From Loktanella gaetbuli (GTDB lineage Bacteria > Pseudomonadota > Alphaproteobacteria > Rhodobacterales > Rhodobacteraceae): 64,000 bases of DNA. The position numbers were made by a program, and so were the translations under genes. Where the stretch lies: contig NZ_JAJATZ010000002.1 in NCBI RefSeq assembly GCF_020531945.1, positions 62,001 through 126,000 of the forward strand, given 5' to 3'. The notes beneath the pieces were generated by a model. The model worked only from the letters and a program-made list of their open reading frames with translations, made no database searches and was not told the origin of the DNA. Every line of letters starts with the position of its first letter. Within the stretch, counting starts at the first letter, position 1. This document shows positions 54,655 to 61,839 of this stretch, in pieces.

Positions 54655-55539
54655 TCAAAGGCCGTTGATCGGCACCTTGAGCATGGGGTTGCCGTCGCTG
54701 TCGGTCGGGACCGCACCTGCGCGCATGTTCACCTGCAACGACGGGATGATCAGACGTGGCATGTCGAGCTGTGCATCGCGTTCCGTGCGGAACGTGATGA
54801 AATCCGCCTTGGTCCGGCCACGCCCGACGTGAATGTTGTGTTCCTTTTCCTCGCCCACGGTCGTTTCCCACTGGATGTCGCGCCCGTTGGGACCGTAGTC
54901 GTGGCACATGAACAGGCGCATGGCGTCAGGCAGGGCCAGCACCTTCATGATGCTGTCATACAGGTCCTCTGCACTGCCGCCGGGAAAATCACAGCGGGCA
55001 GATCCGCCGTCGGGCATGAACAACGTATCCCCGACAAAGGCCGCATTGCCGATAACATGGACCATACAGGCGGGCGTATGGCCGGGCGTGTAGATGGCAA
55101 AGCCCTGCATGTTGCCGATCTGGTAGGTATCGCCATCCTCGAACAGGGCGTCGAACTGGCTGCCATCGCGCTGGAATTCGGTGCCTTCGTTGAACACCTT
55201 GCCAAAGGTATCCTGCACGACCATGATTTTCGATCCGATGCCGATCTTGCCACCCAGGCGTTCCTGAATGTAGGGCGCGGCCGACAGGTGGTCGGCATGA
55301 ACATGGGTTTCGATGATCCATTCCAGACGGCATCCCATCTGCTGCACCCGCGCGATCATCGCGTCGGCATGATCGTAGGTGATGCGGCCGGCGGCATAGT
55401 CGATGTCCATCACGCTATCGATGATCGCACAGGCATCCGAGGTCGGATCCTTGACGATATAACTGATGGTGTTTGTCGCGGGATCAAAGAAAGCCTCGAC
55501 GACCGGGGTGATGTCCATGTTGACGGGATATTGTGTCAT
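54655..55539 (-). CDS. MBL-fold protein, persulfide dioxygenase-like (2)
   Basis: 294 residues: HVHADH near 79, GHTPACMVH, DTLFMPDGGSARCDFPGG and CHDYGPNGRD, the ETHE1/Blh set. The MDITPVVEAFFDPATNTISY start is typical of the group often called Blh beside DUF442 proteins. Start ATG 55539 follows TGGAG by nine bases. It is related to but distinct from the neighbour (different N-terminus and insert). Confidence 0.88.
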   Translation of the reverse strand: MTQYPVNMDITPVVEAFFDPATNTISYIVKDPTSDACAIIDSVMDIDYAAGRITYDHADAMIARVQQMGCRLEWIIETHVHADHLSAAPYIQERLGGKIGIGSKIMVVQDTFGKVFNEGTEFQRDGSQFDALFEDGDTYQIGNMQGFAIYTPGHTPACMVHVIGNAAFVGDTLFMPDGGSARCDFPGGSAEDLYDSIMKVLALPDAMRLFMCHDYGPNGRDIQWETTVGEEKEHNIHVGRGRTKADFITFRTERDAQLDMPRLIIPSLQVNMRAGAVPTDSDGNPMLKVPINGL

Positions 55540-55607
55540 CTTTTTCTCCAATATGGTCCTGCCTTGCTCGGGTTGCGGCAGGGCGGTTCCGGGGCGCGGC
55601 CTGGGTA

Positions 55608-56039
55608 TCAGGTCGCGGCCCCTGCAGTTTGCATCGGGGCCAGCAGGCGGCGCAGATAGAAACCGGCCGTCACGGCCAGCAGGAACAACGCGACTTCCCA
55701 TCGGCCTGTGCCCAGCGCGGGGATCGCAGCACCGGGGCAGAACCCGGCGATGCCCCAGCCAATGCCGAACAAGGCCGAACCGCCGACCAGATTCCTGTCG
55801 ATCGCAGTGCCCGTCGGGATCTGGAAACGGGCCTCGAACAACGGGGCGTCCCGCCGCCAGACCAGCCGGTACCCCACGAATGTCACGATCAGCGCGCCGC
55901 CCATGACAAAGGCAAGACTGGGGTCCCAGGTGCCAGCCAGATCAAAGAAATTCAGAACCTTGGCCGGGTCCATCATCCCGGACAGGGAAATGCCGATGCC
56001 AAAGACCAGGCCGGTGATCAACGCATAGAATAGTTTCAT
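55608..56039 (-). CDS. pmpB: YeeE/YedE-type (DUF6691) membrane protein, PmpB-like
   Basis: 143 residues, four membrane segments, with the conserved cysteine in GIAGFCPGAAIPALG and SGMMDPAKVLNFFD near the N-terminus. PmpA/PmpB pairs are half-size relatives of YeeE/TsuA thiosulfate transporters and are predicted to move sulfur-containing ions. Three bases after pmpA. Confidence 0.85.
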   Translation of the reverse strand: MKLFYALITGLVFGIGISLSGMMDPAKVLNFFDLAGTWDPSLAFVMGGALIVTFVGYRLVWRRDAPLFEARFQIPTGTAIDRNLVGGSALFGIGWGIAGFCPGAAIPALGTGRWEVALFLLAVTAGFYLRRLLAPMQTAGAAT

Positions 56040-56042
56040 GGC

Positions 56043-56474
56043 TCAGGCTCCAAAAACATGACGGATGATGAAAACGGTGATCGCGGCGGTCACCATGAAG
56101 GTCGGCACCGCCACCAGCGACCGGACCGACAGGCGGGACAGGCCGCAGACCCCGTGACCGGATGTGCACCCCGACCCCAGACTTGCGCCCAGACCGACAA
56201 TCACGCCACCGATCACGATCATCGCCGGGCTGACGGGCACGTTCACGACAGGCATCTGACCTGTCACGAAAAACAGGGTAACAGGGGCCAGGACCATGCC
56301 TGCGATCAACGCCAGCCGCCACGACAGTTCCGCCCGGCTGGTGATGAAAACCGCACCGGACATGATGCCAGTCGCGCCAAAGATGCGCCCCAGGCCCAGC
56401 ATCAGCAGCACAGCGCCGAGCCCGATGGCGAGGCCGCCGCCAAAGGATGTAAATGGTGTGAATGCCGTTTCCAT
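56043..56474 (-). CDS. pmpA: YeeE/YedE-type membrane protein, PmpA-like
   Basis: 143 residues, four membrane segments, with the conserved GLGASLGSGCTSGHGVCGLSRLS. Together with PmpB it reconstitutes the two halves of a YeeE-type transporter. One base after the DUF2892 stop, so cotranscribed. Confidence 0.85.
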   Translation of the reverse strand: METAFTPFTSFGGGLAIGLGAVLLMLGLGRIFGATGIMSGAVFITSRAELSWRLALIAGMVLAPVTLFFVTGQMPVVNVPVSPAMIVIGGVIVGLGASLGSGCTSGHGVCGLSRLSVRSLVAVPTFMVTAAITVFIIRHVFGA

Positions 56475-56475
56475 C

Positions 56476-56691
56476 TCAGCAGTCCTTGCAGGTCTTGAGG
56501 CCCAGCAGCGTGTAGACCGGGCACATTTTCAGGGTGGCGGTCGCCAGCATGATCAGGCCGATCAGCGCCGCGCCGTATTTGAACAAAGCCGCGTCAAGCA
56601 ACGCCATGCCGCTGAAAAACGCGAGGAACAGCAAAACCACGCCCAGCGCCGCGCGCAGGGTCCGGTCCAGTTTGCCAACATTGGTCGTCAT
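56476..56691 (-). CDS. DUF2892 inner-membrane protein
   Basis: 71 residues, two membrane segments, the typical N-terminus NVGKLDRTLRAALGVVLL and C-terminal CPVYTLLGLKTCKDC with three cysteines. DUF2892 proteins accompany rhodaneses and PmpAB in sulfide operons; function unknown. ATG 56691 follows GGAGA; the frame to 56763 has no ribosome site. First gene after the Crp/Fnr palindromes. Confidence 0.85.
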   Translation of the reverse strand: MTTNVGKLDRTLRAALGVVLLFLAFFSGMALLDAALFKYGAALIGLIMLATATLKMCPVYTLLGLKTCKDC

Positions 56692-56716
56692 GTGATGTCT
56701 CCACAGAATCAGGTCT

Positions 56717-56763
56717 GTGACTTCACTACGCCTGCGGCGGCAATCCTTCAGTGATATTGTCAC
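56717..56763. promoter_or_regulatory. Two GTGA...TCAC palindromes before the DUF2892-pmp operon
   Basis: GTGA-CT-TCAC (56717-56726) and GTGA-TATTG-TCAC (56751-56763), both perfect palindromes, in the 105-base gap between the Crp/Fnr gene and DUF2892. GTGA is the recognition half-site of CRP-type proteins, although the spacers here are shorter than the usual six. The neighbouring Crp/Fnr protein is the obvious candidate to bind. Confidence 0.55.
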
Positions 56764-56796
56764 CCAACCCGAAAAACAGCATTCGGCGCGGGTGCG

Positions 56797-57459
56797 TCAG
56801 CCCTGCGCGATGGCGCGCAGGCCTGCGCGGTCCTTCAGCGTGACGTGGCCACGGGTCTGACTGATCAATCCCCGCTTGGCGAAATCCTGCAACACGCGCG
56901 ATATGACTTCGCGCGCGGTGCCCAACTCGCTGGCCAACTGCTGGTGCGTGGTGGCGATGTCCTGATCGTCGCGGGCCAGACCCAACAGCCGTTCCGCCAA
57001 CCGCACGTCGATCCGGCCAAAGGCCACGTCGTCCACGACGCGCAGCAGATCGATCAGGCGACGCGAATAGGCGGCAAAGACGAATGACCGGAACGCGGGT
57101 TCCTCGGACACCAGTTGATCGAACGACGCGCGTGGCAGAATGATCGCCGTCACGTCCGTCTCGGCGATGCCTTCAGCGTTGTAGGCCTCTTCCGCCAGCA
57201 TGCAGGCGGTGGTCAGAACGCAGCTTTCGCCGGCTTCGACCCGGTAGAGCACAATATCGCGGCCATTTTCGGACGTTTGCGATACGCGGATCGTCCCATC
57301 CACCAGAAACATCAGGCTGTCGGGAATATTGCTGGGACCGAACACGGATTTACCGGCGGCATAGCGTACGGTCTGGGCGCTGCGTTGCAGCCTGTCCCGC
57401 ACATCACGCGGCAGTGCTGCGGTGCCCTGAAACCGTGCTGTCCAATCCTCGACCTTCAT
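56797..57459 (-). CDS. Crp/Fnr-family regulator with paired cysteines
   Basis: 220 residues: cyclic-nucleotide-like N-terminal domain, long dimer helix (about 120-150) and helix-turn-helix THQQLASELGTAREVISRVL (169-188). The effector domain carries C80 and C86 in GESCVLTTACML. There is no FNR iron-sulfur cluster signature. Cysteines there could sense persulfide or redox, inference only. A palindrome ATCGCG/CGCGAT overlaps the start codon. Confidence 0.9.
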   Translation of the reverse strand: MKVEDWTARFQGTAALPRDVRDRLQRSAQTVRYAAGKSVFGPSNIPDSLMFLVDGTIRVSQTSENGRDIVLYRVEAGESCVLTTACMLAEEAYNAEGIAETDVTAIILPRASFDQLVSEEPAFRSFVFAAYSRRLIDLLRVVDDVAFGRIDVRLAERLLGLARDDQDIATTHQQLASELGTAREVISRVLQDFAKRGLISQTRGHVTLKDRAGLRAIAQG

Positions 57460-57473
57460 CGCGCGCTCGCGAT
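57458..57473 (-). repeat. Palindrome over the Crp/Fnr start codon
   Basis: ATCGCG (57458-57463) / CGCGAT (57468-57473) with a four-base loop. One arm includes the start codon of the regulator (57459-57457), and no clear Shine-Dalgarno is seen, so translation may be limited or the element may be an autoregulatory site. Confidence 0.35.
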
Positions 57474-57593
57474 GGCTGGCGCAGATGTGGCATCGAATGC
57501 GGGTGTGAACGGCATGACAGGGTGTTCCTCGGGTGGTGGATACCTGCCATGACGCCGCCCGCCGGGCAAGTCACCTTGCCGGGATCTGTCCCG

Positions 57594-57773
57594 CTAGTCC
57601 GCGGTCGGCAGTGCGGCGCAATGCGCACCCGCTCCTGCGAGGCCGGACCCCAAGGCCAGCGCAGGTGGTGCCTGAAACGGATCAAGGGGCGCGCTGTTGG
57701 CGAGGTCCACGCCCAGCAGCCCGAGCAAAAGCGCGAAAACGGTCACGACCGTCAGTCTGCGTGTCATCATCAT
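57594..57773 (-). CDS. Small secreted protein, function unknown
   Basis: 59 residues: a hydrophobic signal region (about 6-25) followed by NSAPLDPFQAPPALALGSGLAG and one cysteine (C52). The first of three adjacent ATGs (57773) overlaps the YeeE stop as ATGA, the mark of translational coupling, which supports a real gene despite its length. I do not recognise it. It ends the rhodanese-YeeE operon. Confidence 0.6.
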   Translation of the reverse strand: MMMTRRLTVVTVFALLLGLLGVDLANSAPLDPFQAPPALALGSGLAGAGAHCAALPTAD

Positions 57774-58888
57774 CCGTCCAATCCCAATGCCTTGCGGATA
57801 CGGATCCCCTGGAATGCCCCGGCAAAGGCTGCCACGAACCAGACCCAGCCGTGCAGGCTGCCGGTCGAAATTCCCGAAAAGAACGCGCCGACGTTGCAAC
57901 CAAAGGCAAGGCGCGACGAATAGCCCAGCAGGAACCCGGCAATGATCGTGCCGATCCAGGCCCGCAGCGGCAGTTGCGGCAGACGGGCGGACAGTCCCGA
58001 CCGCCATGCGGCGATGATGAACGCGCCACCGATGATGCCGATATTCGTCAGTGACGTGACATCTGTCAGAAGGCTTTCCGCGATGCGGGCCTGGTTCGTG
58101 GGCAGCGTCCAGAACGCAGACCCCGAAATATCCATGCCCAGCGCCGTGGCACCCTTGGCCGCCCACAGCCCCAGACCGTAGACGACGCCCCAGGGCTGAC
58201 CGGCAACCACGAGGTTCGCCAATGCCAGCGCCGCCAGCAGACCTGCCGCGATCCACAACCTGCGTGGCAGACTACGGGCACCCGGTGCTGCCAAGTACAG
58301 CGCCAGTCCCGCGACCGCCGCCAGCCCTGCCAGCGTCAGCACCAGACCGGACGTGCCGGACAACACGACGACCGGGGCAGTGCCCAGATTGGTCCACCAC
58401 AGCAGATGATAGGCCCCGGCAAAGGACCCGATGGCAAAGAACGGCAGCGCCAGCGCGCTGACCGGATTGCCGCTGCCCGCGTTGACCAATGTGCCGGACC
58501 CGCAGCCCAGCACGATCTGCATGCAGGCCCCGAACACAAAGGCGCCGCCGATCATGGCATAGCCCACTGGCGCATGTGCGCCGATCAGTTCGGTGCCGTT
58601 ATTGGTGATCAGCGGGATTGCCACCAATGCGACCAGCGCAATCGACAACAATTGCGCGATCAGACCCGCAGGTTCGCGTCGCAGGATCATCGCGCGCCAC
58701 GGTCCTGCGAAACCGAACCGGAACCCCTCGAGGATTAGACCGAACCCCAGACCTACCGCCAGCAACAGTCCGTAACGGACCCCCGCAATGGCAGACAGGG
58801 CAAGGATCACGACCAGCGTCCCCAGGACCAGGCCCGTGCGCGTCATGGTCGACGACCGGGCGGGCGCGATTGCGGCAGCGCTGGTCAT
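57770..58888 (-). CDS. YeeE/YedE (TsuA-like) thiosulfate transporter
   Basis: 372 residues with about nine or ten membrane segments. The conserved cysteine motifs of TsuA-type thiosulfate transporters are present: GACMQIVLGCGSGTL, and RLAFGCNVGAFFSG near the C-terminus. Single-chain full-length form, in contrast to the half-size PmpA/PmpB pair nearby. ATG 58888 lies four bases after the rhodanese stop; a later in-frame ATG at 58846 is possible, since the ribosome site is weak. Confidence 0.87.
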   Translation of the reverse strand: MTSAAAIAPARSSTMTRTGLVLGTLVVILALSAIAGVRYGLLLAVGLGFGLILEGFRFGFAGPWRAMILRREPAGLIAQLLSIALVALVAIPLITNNGTELIGAHAPVGYAMIGGAFVFGACMQIVLGCGSGTLVNAGSGNPVSALALPFFAIGSFAGAYHLLWWTNLGTAPVVVLSGTSGLVLTLAGLAAVAGLALYLAAPGARSLPRRLWIAAGLLAALALANLVVAGQPWGVVYGLGLWAAKGATALGMDISGSAFWTLPTNQARIAESLLTDVTSLTNIGIIGGAFIIAAWRSGLSARLPQLPLRAWIGTIIAGFLLGYSSRLAFGCNVGAFFSGISTGSLHGWVWFVAAFAGAFQGIRIRKALGLDG

Positions 58889-58892
58889 CGGA

Positions 58893-59846
58893 TCAGAACA
58901 CGCTCTTGATCTGGTTCCACATCCGGCGGACCGGACCCGGCACATTTGCCATCTCGTAGCCGGCGTTCGACCAGCCGACCATCGATTCAGGATAGAGCTT
59001 CACGTTTTCCAGACCGGCCAGTTCGCTCATCGCGAACCAGTTCGTTGCCGCCCAATGGCCAGTGTTGCAGAAACTGATGATCGGCGCACCGTCGTCCAGA
59101 TTTCCCTCACTTGCCAATGCGCGGGCCGCGTCGGCATCGACGATCACGGGGCCGTTGCTGAACCAGTTGGAATGGGTAAAATATTCGGATTGCGGCAGTG
59201 TGCCGGGCTTGGCTGCAGCCGGATGCGCCTGCTCGCCCGCCCAAAAGGATTCGGGGCGTGCGTCAACCAGAGTGGCCTCTGCCTCGCCATTGACGATGGA
59301 CAGCACCTCTTCGCGGGTCGCAAGCCATTCGTCGGAATAGGATACCTCGATCATGCTCGGCTCTGGGGTGACCTCGCCCTCGTCCAGCGACAGCCCGGCC
59401 TCGGTCCAAGCGTTCATGCCACCGTTCAGGATCGCCAACTGGCTGACGCCGCTGGATTTCAGCGTCCAATACACGCGCGCCGCCGCGCCAAAGTCGGTCA
59501 CATCGCTGCCTTGGTGCACGATCAGCGTGGGGCGGTCGCGGGTGACACCCAGGTCGCGCAGCACTTCTTGCAGGCGCTCCTCTGGGACGACCTCGCCGGG
59601 GCTCTCGGCGCTGCCACGGAACAGCGCGTAGGGTGCGCTGACGGCACCGGGGATATGCCCCGCTGCGTGAACGCTGTTGCCGTCGGAATCGGGCGACCGG
59701 ATGTCGATCACCAGCGGGCTGACCTCTGACTGCACTTCGGTAAATTCAGCCGGTGTCAGCAGCGGGCCGAAATCGTTGGCTTGGGCGAATGCGGGCAGCG
59801 GCAGGGCCAGCGCCCCCGCGAGTGTGATAGCTGTAAAGCGTGTCAT
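58893..59846 (-). CDS. Periplasmic two-domain rhodanese sulfurtransferase
   Basis: 317 residues with a signal peptide (about 1-21). Two rhodanese domains: the first (about 30-155) lacks the active cysteine (H111 stands at its site), the second has the active loop CNTGHWAA with C260. This is the usual pattern of catalytically active thiosulfate sulfurtransferases. ATG 59846 follows AGAGGAC by six bases. The coupled YeeE transporter implies it hands sulfur to, or receives it from, a membrane transporter. Confidence 0.9.
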   Translation of the reverse strand: MTRFTAITLAGALALPLPAFAQANDFGPLLTPAEFTEVQSEVSPLVIDIRSPDSDGNSVHAAGHIPGAVSAPYALFRGSAESPGEVVPEERLQEVLRDLGVTRDRPTLIVHQGSDVTDFGAAARVYWTLKSSGVSQLAILNGGMNAWTEAGLSLDEGEVTPEPSMIEVSYSDEWLATREEVLSIVNGEAEATLVDARPESFWAGEQAHPAAAKPGTLPQSEYFTHSNWFSNGPVIVDADAARALASEGNLDDGAPIISFCNTGHWAATNWFAMSELAGLENVKLYPESMVGWSNAGYEMANVPGPVRRMWNQIKSVF

Positions 59847-60062
59847 TGCATGTCCTCTGACAACAAAATTCACACAACCAGATACACTGCAAAACAAGGG
59901 TTTCAAGGCCACTGGACCGCGCGGCAGGCGCCAGCCGAAAACAGAACACCGACGCGATCGCGGTCGCCCGGTCTGTATTTTTGTGCCTACCTCGACAGTA
60001 GAAATTTTATTCCGGCAGTGCGCCATACCCAGAACAAGCGTTCTTTTGTTGATTAACTCTCG
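59847..60062. promoter_or_regulatory. Control region between nrsF and the rhodanese operon
   Basis: 216 bases without a gene. It holds the inverted repeat AGAAC-AAGC-GTTCT (60031-60044), followed on the plus strand by TTTTG, and AT-rich stretches (59996-60011, 60041-60056) suited to a minus-strand promoter for the rhodanese operon. Nothing more specific is seen. Confidence 0.3.
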
Positions 60063-60701
60063 TCACCACCGCAGAAAAAAATACCCCAGAATGCCACCGC
60101 AGCCCGCCACGGCCAACACCGCGAGACTGTACCAACTGGCGTAGAACAGCGGTGAATTCTCGATGCAATAGACCGAATAGACCGTCGCCGCCGTGGCACC
60201 CGCCCCCAGCCCCGCAACGGCACCGCACAGTGCCGGGTGTTCCGGCGCACCGCGCCGCAGCGCTGCCAACAGACCGATGAGGATGGGCACAGACAAGACC
60301 GGGATCGATATCAGGCAGGTCACGATGGATTTGCCACGCAACGCCATGGGCCAGGCGTCGCCCGGTGTCGTGACCAGCGTCATGGCCACCAGCAGGATAA
60401 GCGCCAGAGGAATGCCCCAGATCAGCCGCGCAGCACAGCTGCGCCCCGCCGGGCGCGCCGTTGCATGCAGCCAGAACAACGCAAGACTGGCCAGCATTAG
60501 CGGCAGGACCGTTTTCGCAAATAGCGCAAGGTCGCTGACGATCCCAATCAGGTCCGACCGCACGCCCCAGAACGCGAAAAACAGCGCAGATGTGCCCGCC
60601 AGCCCCGCCAGGAGGCCCGTCGCGATCTGCCTTGTCAGATAACCGCGCGGCAACGGTGTCAGTTCTGATCCCAGCGATTTGATCAGGTCATCGGTATTCA
60701 T
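60063..60701 (-). CDS. nrsF: Anti-sigma factor NrsF (DUF1109)
   Basis: 212 residues, six membrane segments, beginning with the DUF1109 pattern LIKSLGSELTPLPRG. Two cysteines are in HPALCGAVAGL and VYCIENSPLFY, the positions thought to sense metal or redox stress in NrsF. Its ATG (60701) overlaps the sigma-factor stop as TGA/ATG, so the pair is coupled. Membrane anchor releasing the sigma factor under stress is the known role in Caulobacter. Confidence 0.92.
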   Translation of the reverse strand: MNTDDLIKSLGSELTPLPRGYLTRQIATGLLAGLAGTSALFFAFWGVRSDLIGIVSDLALFAKTVLPLMLASLALFWLHATARPAGRSCAARLIWGIPLALILLVAMTLVTTPGDAWPMALRGKSIVTCLISIPVLSVPILIGLLAALRRGAPEHPALCGAVAGLGAGATAATVYSVYCIENSPLFYASWYSLAVLAVAGCGGILGYFFLRW

Positions 60702-61267
60702 TCACGCGCCTTTCCGGATTGTTCCGTCTGGTCGGCAACCGCGAGGGCTGACAGTTTCGCCATGGCCCGGTGCAATGCAACCCGTACCGCGCCGGGCGTC
60801 ATGCCCAACTGGCGGCCCACCTCTTCGGCGGTGCGACCGTCCAGCCTGATCTGCCGCACGATCAAGGCAGATGTCGGGTCCAACTGGCCCAGCAGACGGT
60901 CCAGATCAGCCGCAGCCGTGGGGTCATGGCTGACCTCATCCGCGATATCAAGCTCGCTGCCGTCATAGGATACAGTCGGACGACGCACCGATAGCCGCAT
61001 CGCGTCCACCGTCTTGTAGCGTGCGATTGCATAGGCCCACGGACCGACCGGTTCGCCGTCCCGCCAAGTGTGGCGTTTTTCGTGAATGGCGATCAGCACG
61101 TTTTGCAAAATGTCCTCGCAATCCTCTTTGGGGCGGCCGCAGCGTGCGGCGATGATGCCCCTCAGAACAGGGGCGATGTCGTTCAGAAACTGAACATAGG
61201 ACGCACGACCGCCTGCATTGGCGTCGCGCAACAATCTGGCCCAGCGGTCTTCTCTTGTGCGTCCCAT
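60698..61267 (-). CDS. sigF: ECF sigma factor (SigF type)
   Basis: 189 residues with region 2 (DCEDILQNVLIAIHEKRHTW, about 68-87) and region 4 (RTAEEVGRQLGMTPGAVRVALHRAMAKL, about 143-170). ATG 61267 fits ECF N-termini; the long upstream frame to 61633 is not conserved. A promoter motif of its own class lies 10-35 bases before this start. Adjacent to NrsF and to the bufferin operon, which carries the same motif. Confidence 0.92.
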   Translation of the reverse strand: MGRTREDRWARLLRDANAGGRASYVQFLNDIAPVLRGIIAARCGRPKEDCEDILQNVLIAIHEKRHTWRDGEPVGPWAYAIARYKTVDAMRLSVRRPTVSYDGSELDIADEVSHDPTAAADLDRLLGQLDPTSALIVRQIRLDGRTAEEVGRQLGMTPGAVRVALHRAMAKLSALAVADQTEQSGKARE

Positions 61268-61276
61268 ATCATCCAG

Positions 61277-61302
61277 TTCGTCGGTCGTGGGGCAGACGTT
61301 AC
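61277..61302 (-). promoter_or_regulatory. SigF-type promoter of the sigma gene (minus strand)
   Basis: On the minus strand GTAACG (61302-61297) - N16 - CGAA (61280-61277). It matches the Caulobacter SigF-class form GTAACC-N16-CGAA except at the last base of the -35. The -10 lies about ten bases before the sigma start, so the transcript would be nearly leaderless. Autoregulation is implied. Confidence 0.75.
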
Positions 61303-61389
61303 ACCTATGTCCGGGAAAAAGTCCGCAGTGTTCGAACACGGGCCACACCGACTCCAAGTGTTTCATCTGGTCACGACGACGCGAGGGCT

Positions 61390-61415
61390 GTAACGTACCC
61401 GGCCCCGGCGGCGAA
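61390..61415 (+). promoter_or_regulatory. SigF-type promoter of the bufferin operon
   Basis: GTAACG (61390-61395) - N16 (61396-61411) - CGAA (61412-61415) on the plus strand. It is identical in both boxes and spacing to the motif of the divergent sigma gene. The bufA start is 55 bases downstream. Confidence 0.8.
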
Positions 61416-61469
61416 TTGCCCTGCATCGGACGCCACAACGGTGCCGACAGATTGATGGGAGAACACCAG

Positions 61470-61763
61470 ATGACCACCAAGACAACGACCCTCGCCCTTG
61501 CCCTCGTCGGCGCTTGCGTTTCCGTTAGCGGCGCATCCGCACAGGATATGGAAAAATGCTTTGGCATTTCGCTGGCCGGTGAAAACGGCTGCGCCGCTGG
61601 TCCCGGCACGACCTGCGCCGGTACCTCGACCATCGACTACCAGGGCAACGCCTGGGCGCTGGTGCCTGCCGGTACCTGCGAGGACATGGTCATCGACGCC
61701 GCCGCTGACGGCGAAAAGCGTATGGGTTCGCTCGAGGCGCTGGAGCGCGACCTGCCCGCATAA
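61470..61763 (+). CDS. bufA: Bufferin precursor peptide BufA (DUF2282)
   Basis: 97 residues: signal peptide 1-24 (SGASA/QD) and a mature part with four cysteines, C30 (EKCFG), C41 (NGCAAGPG), C49 (TTCAGTS), C70 (GTCED), the DUF2282 pattern. Bufferins are copper-binding ribosomal peptides whose cysteines are modified by the MNIO enzyme BufB with BufC. ATG 61470 follows GGGAGA. First gene of the operon and the SigF promoter is 55 bases upstream. Confidence 0.9.
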   Translation: MTTKTTTLALALVGACVSVSGASAQDMEKCFGISLAGENGCAAGPGTTCAGTSTIDYQGNAWALVPAGTCEDMVIDAAADGEKRMGSLEALERDLPA

Positions 61764-61839
61764 CCCCATGGGGGCAGTGCGTGACGGTCCCTGCCGCGCG
61801 CTGCCCTGCCACCTGCACCCGACCCCGGAGGATTTCGTC

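Noticed and set aside
60698..61633. Extended sigma-factor frame of 311 codons
   Set aside because: The first 122 codons show no ECF homology and would cover both SigF-type promoters; the start at 61267 fits the family.
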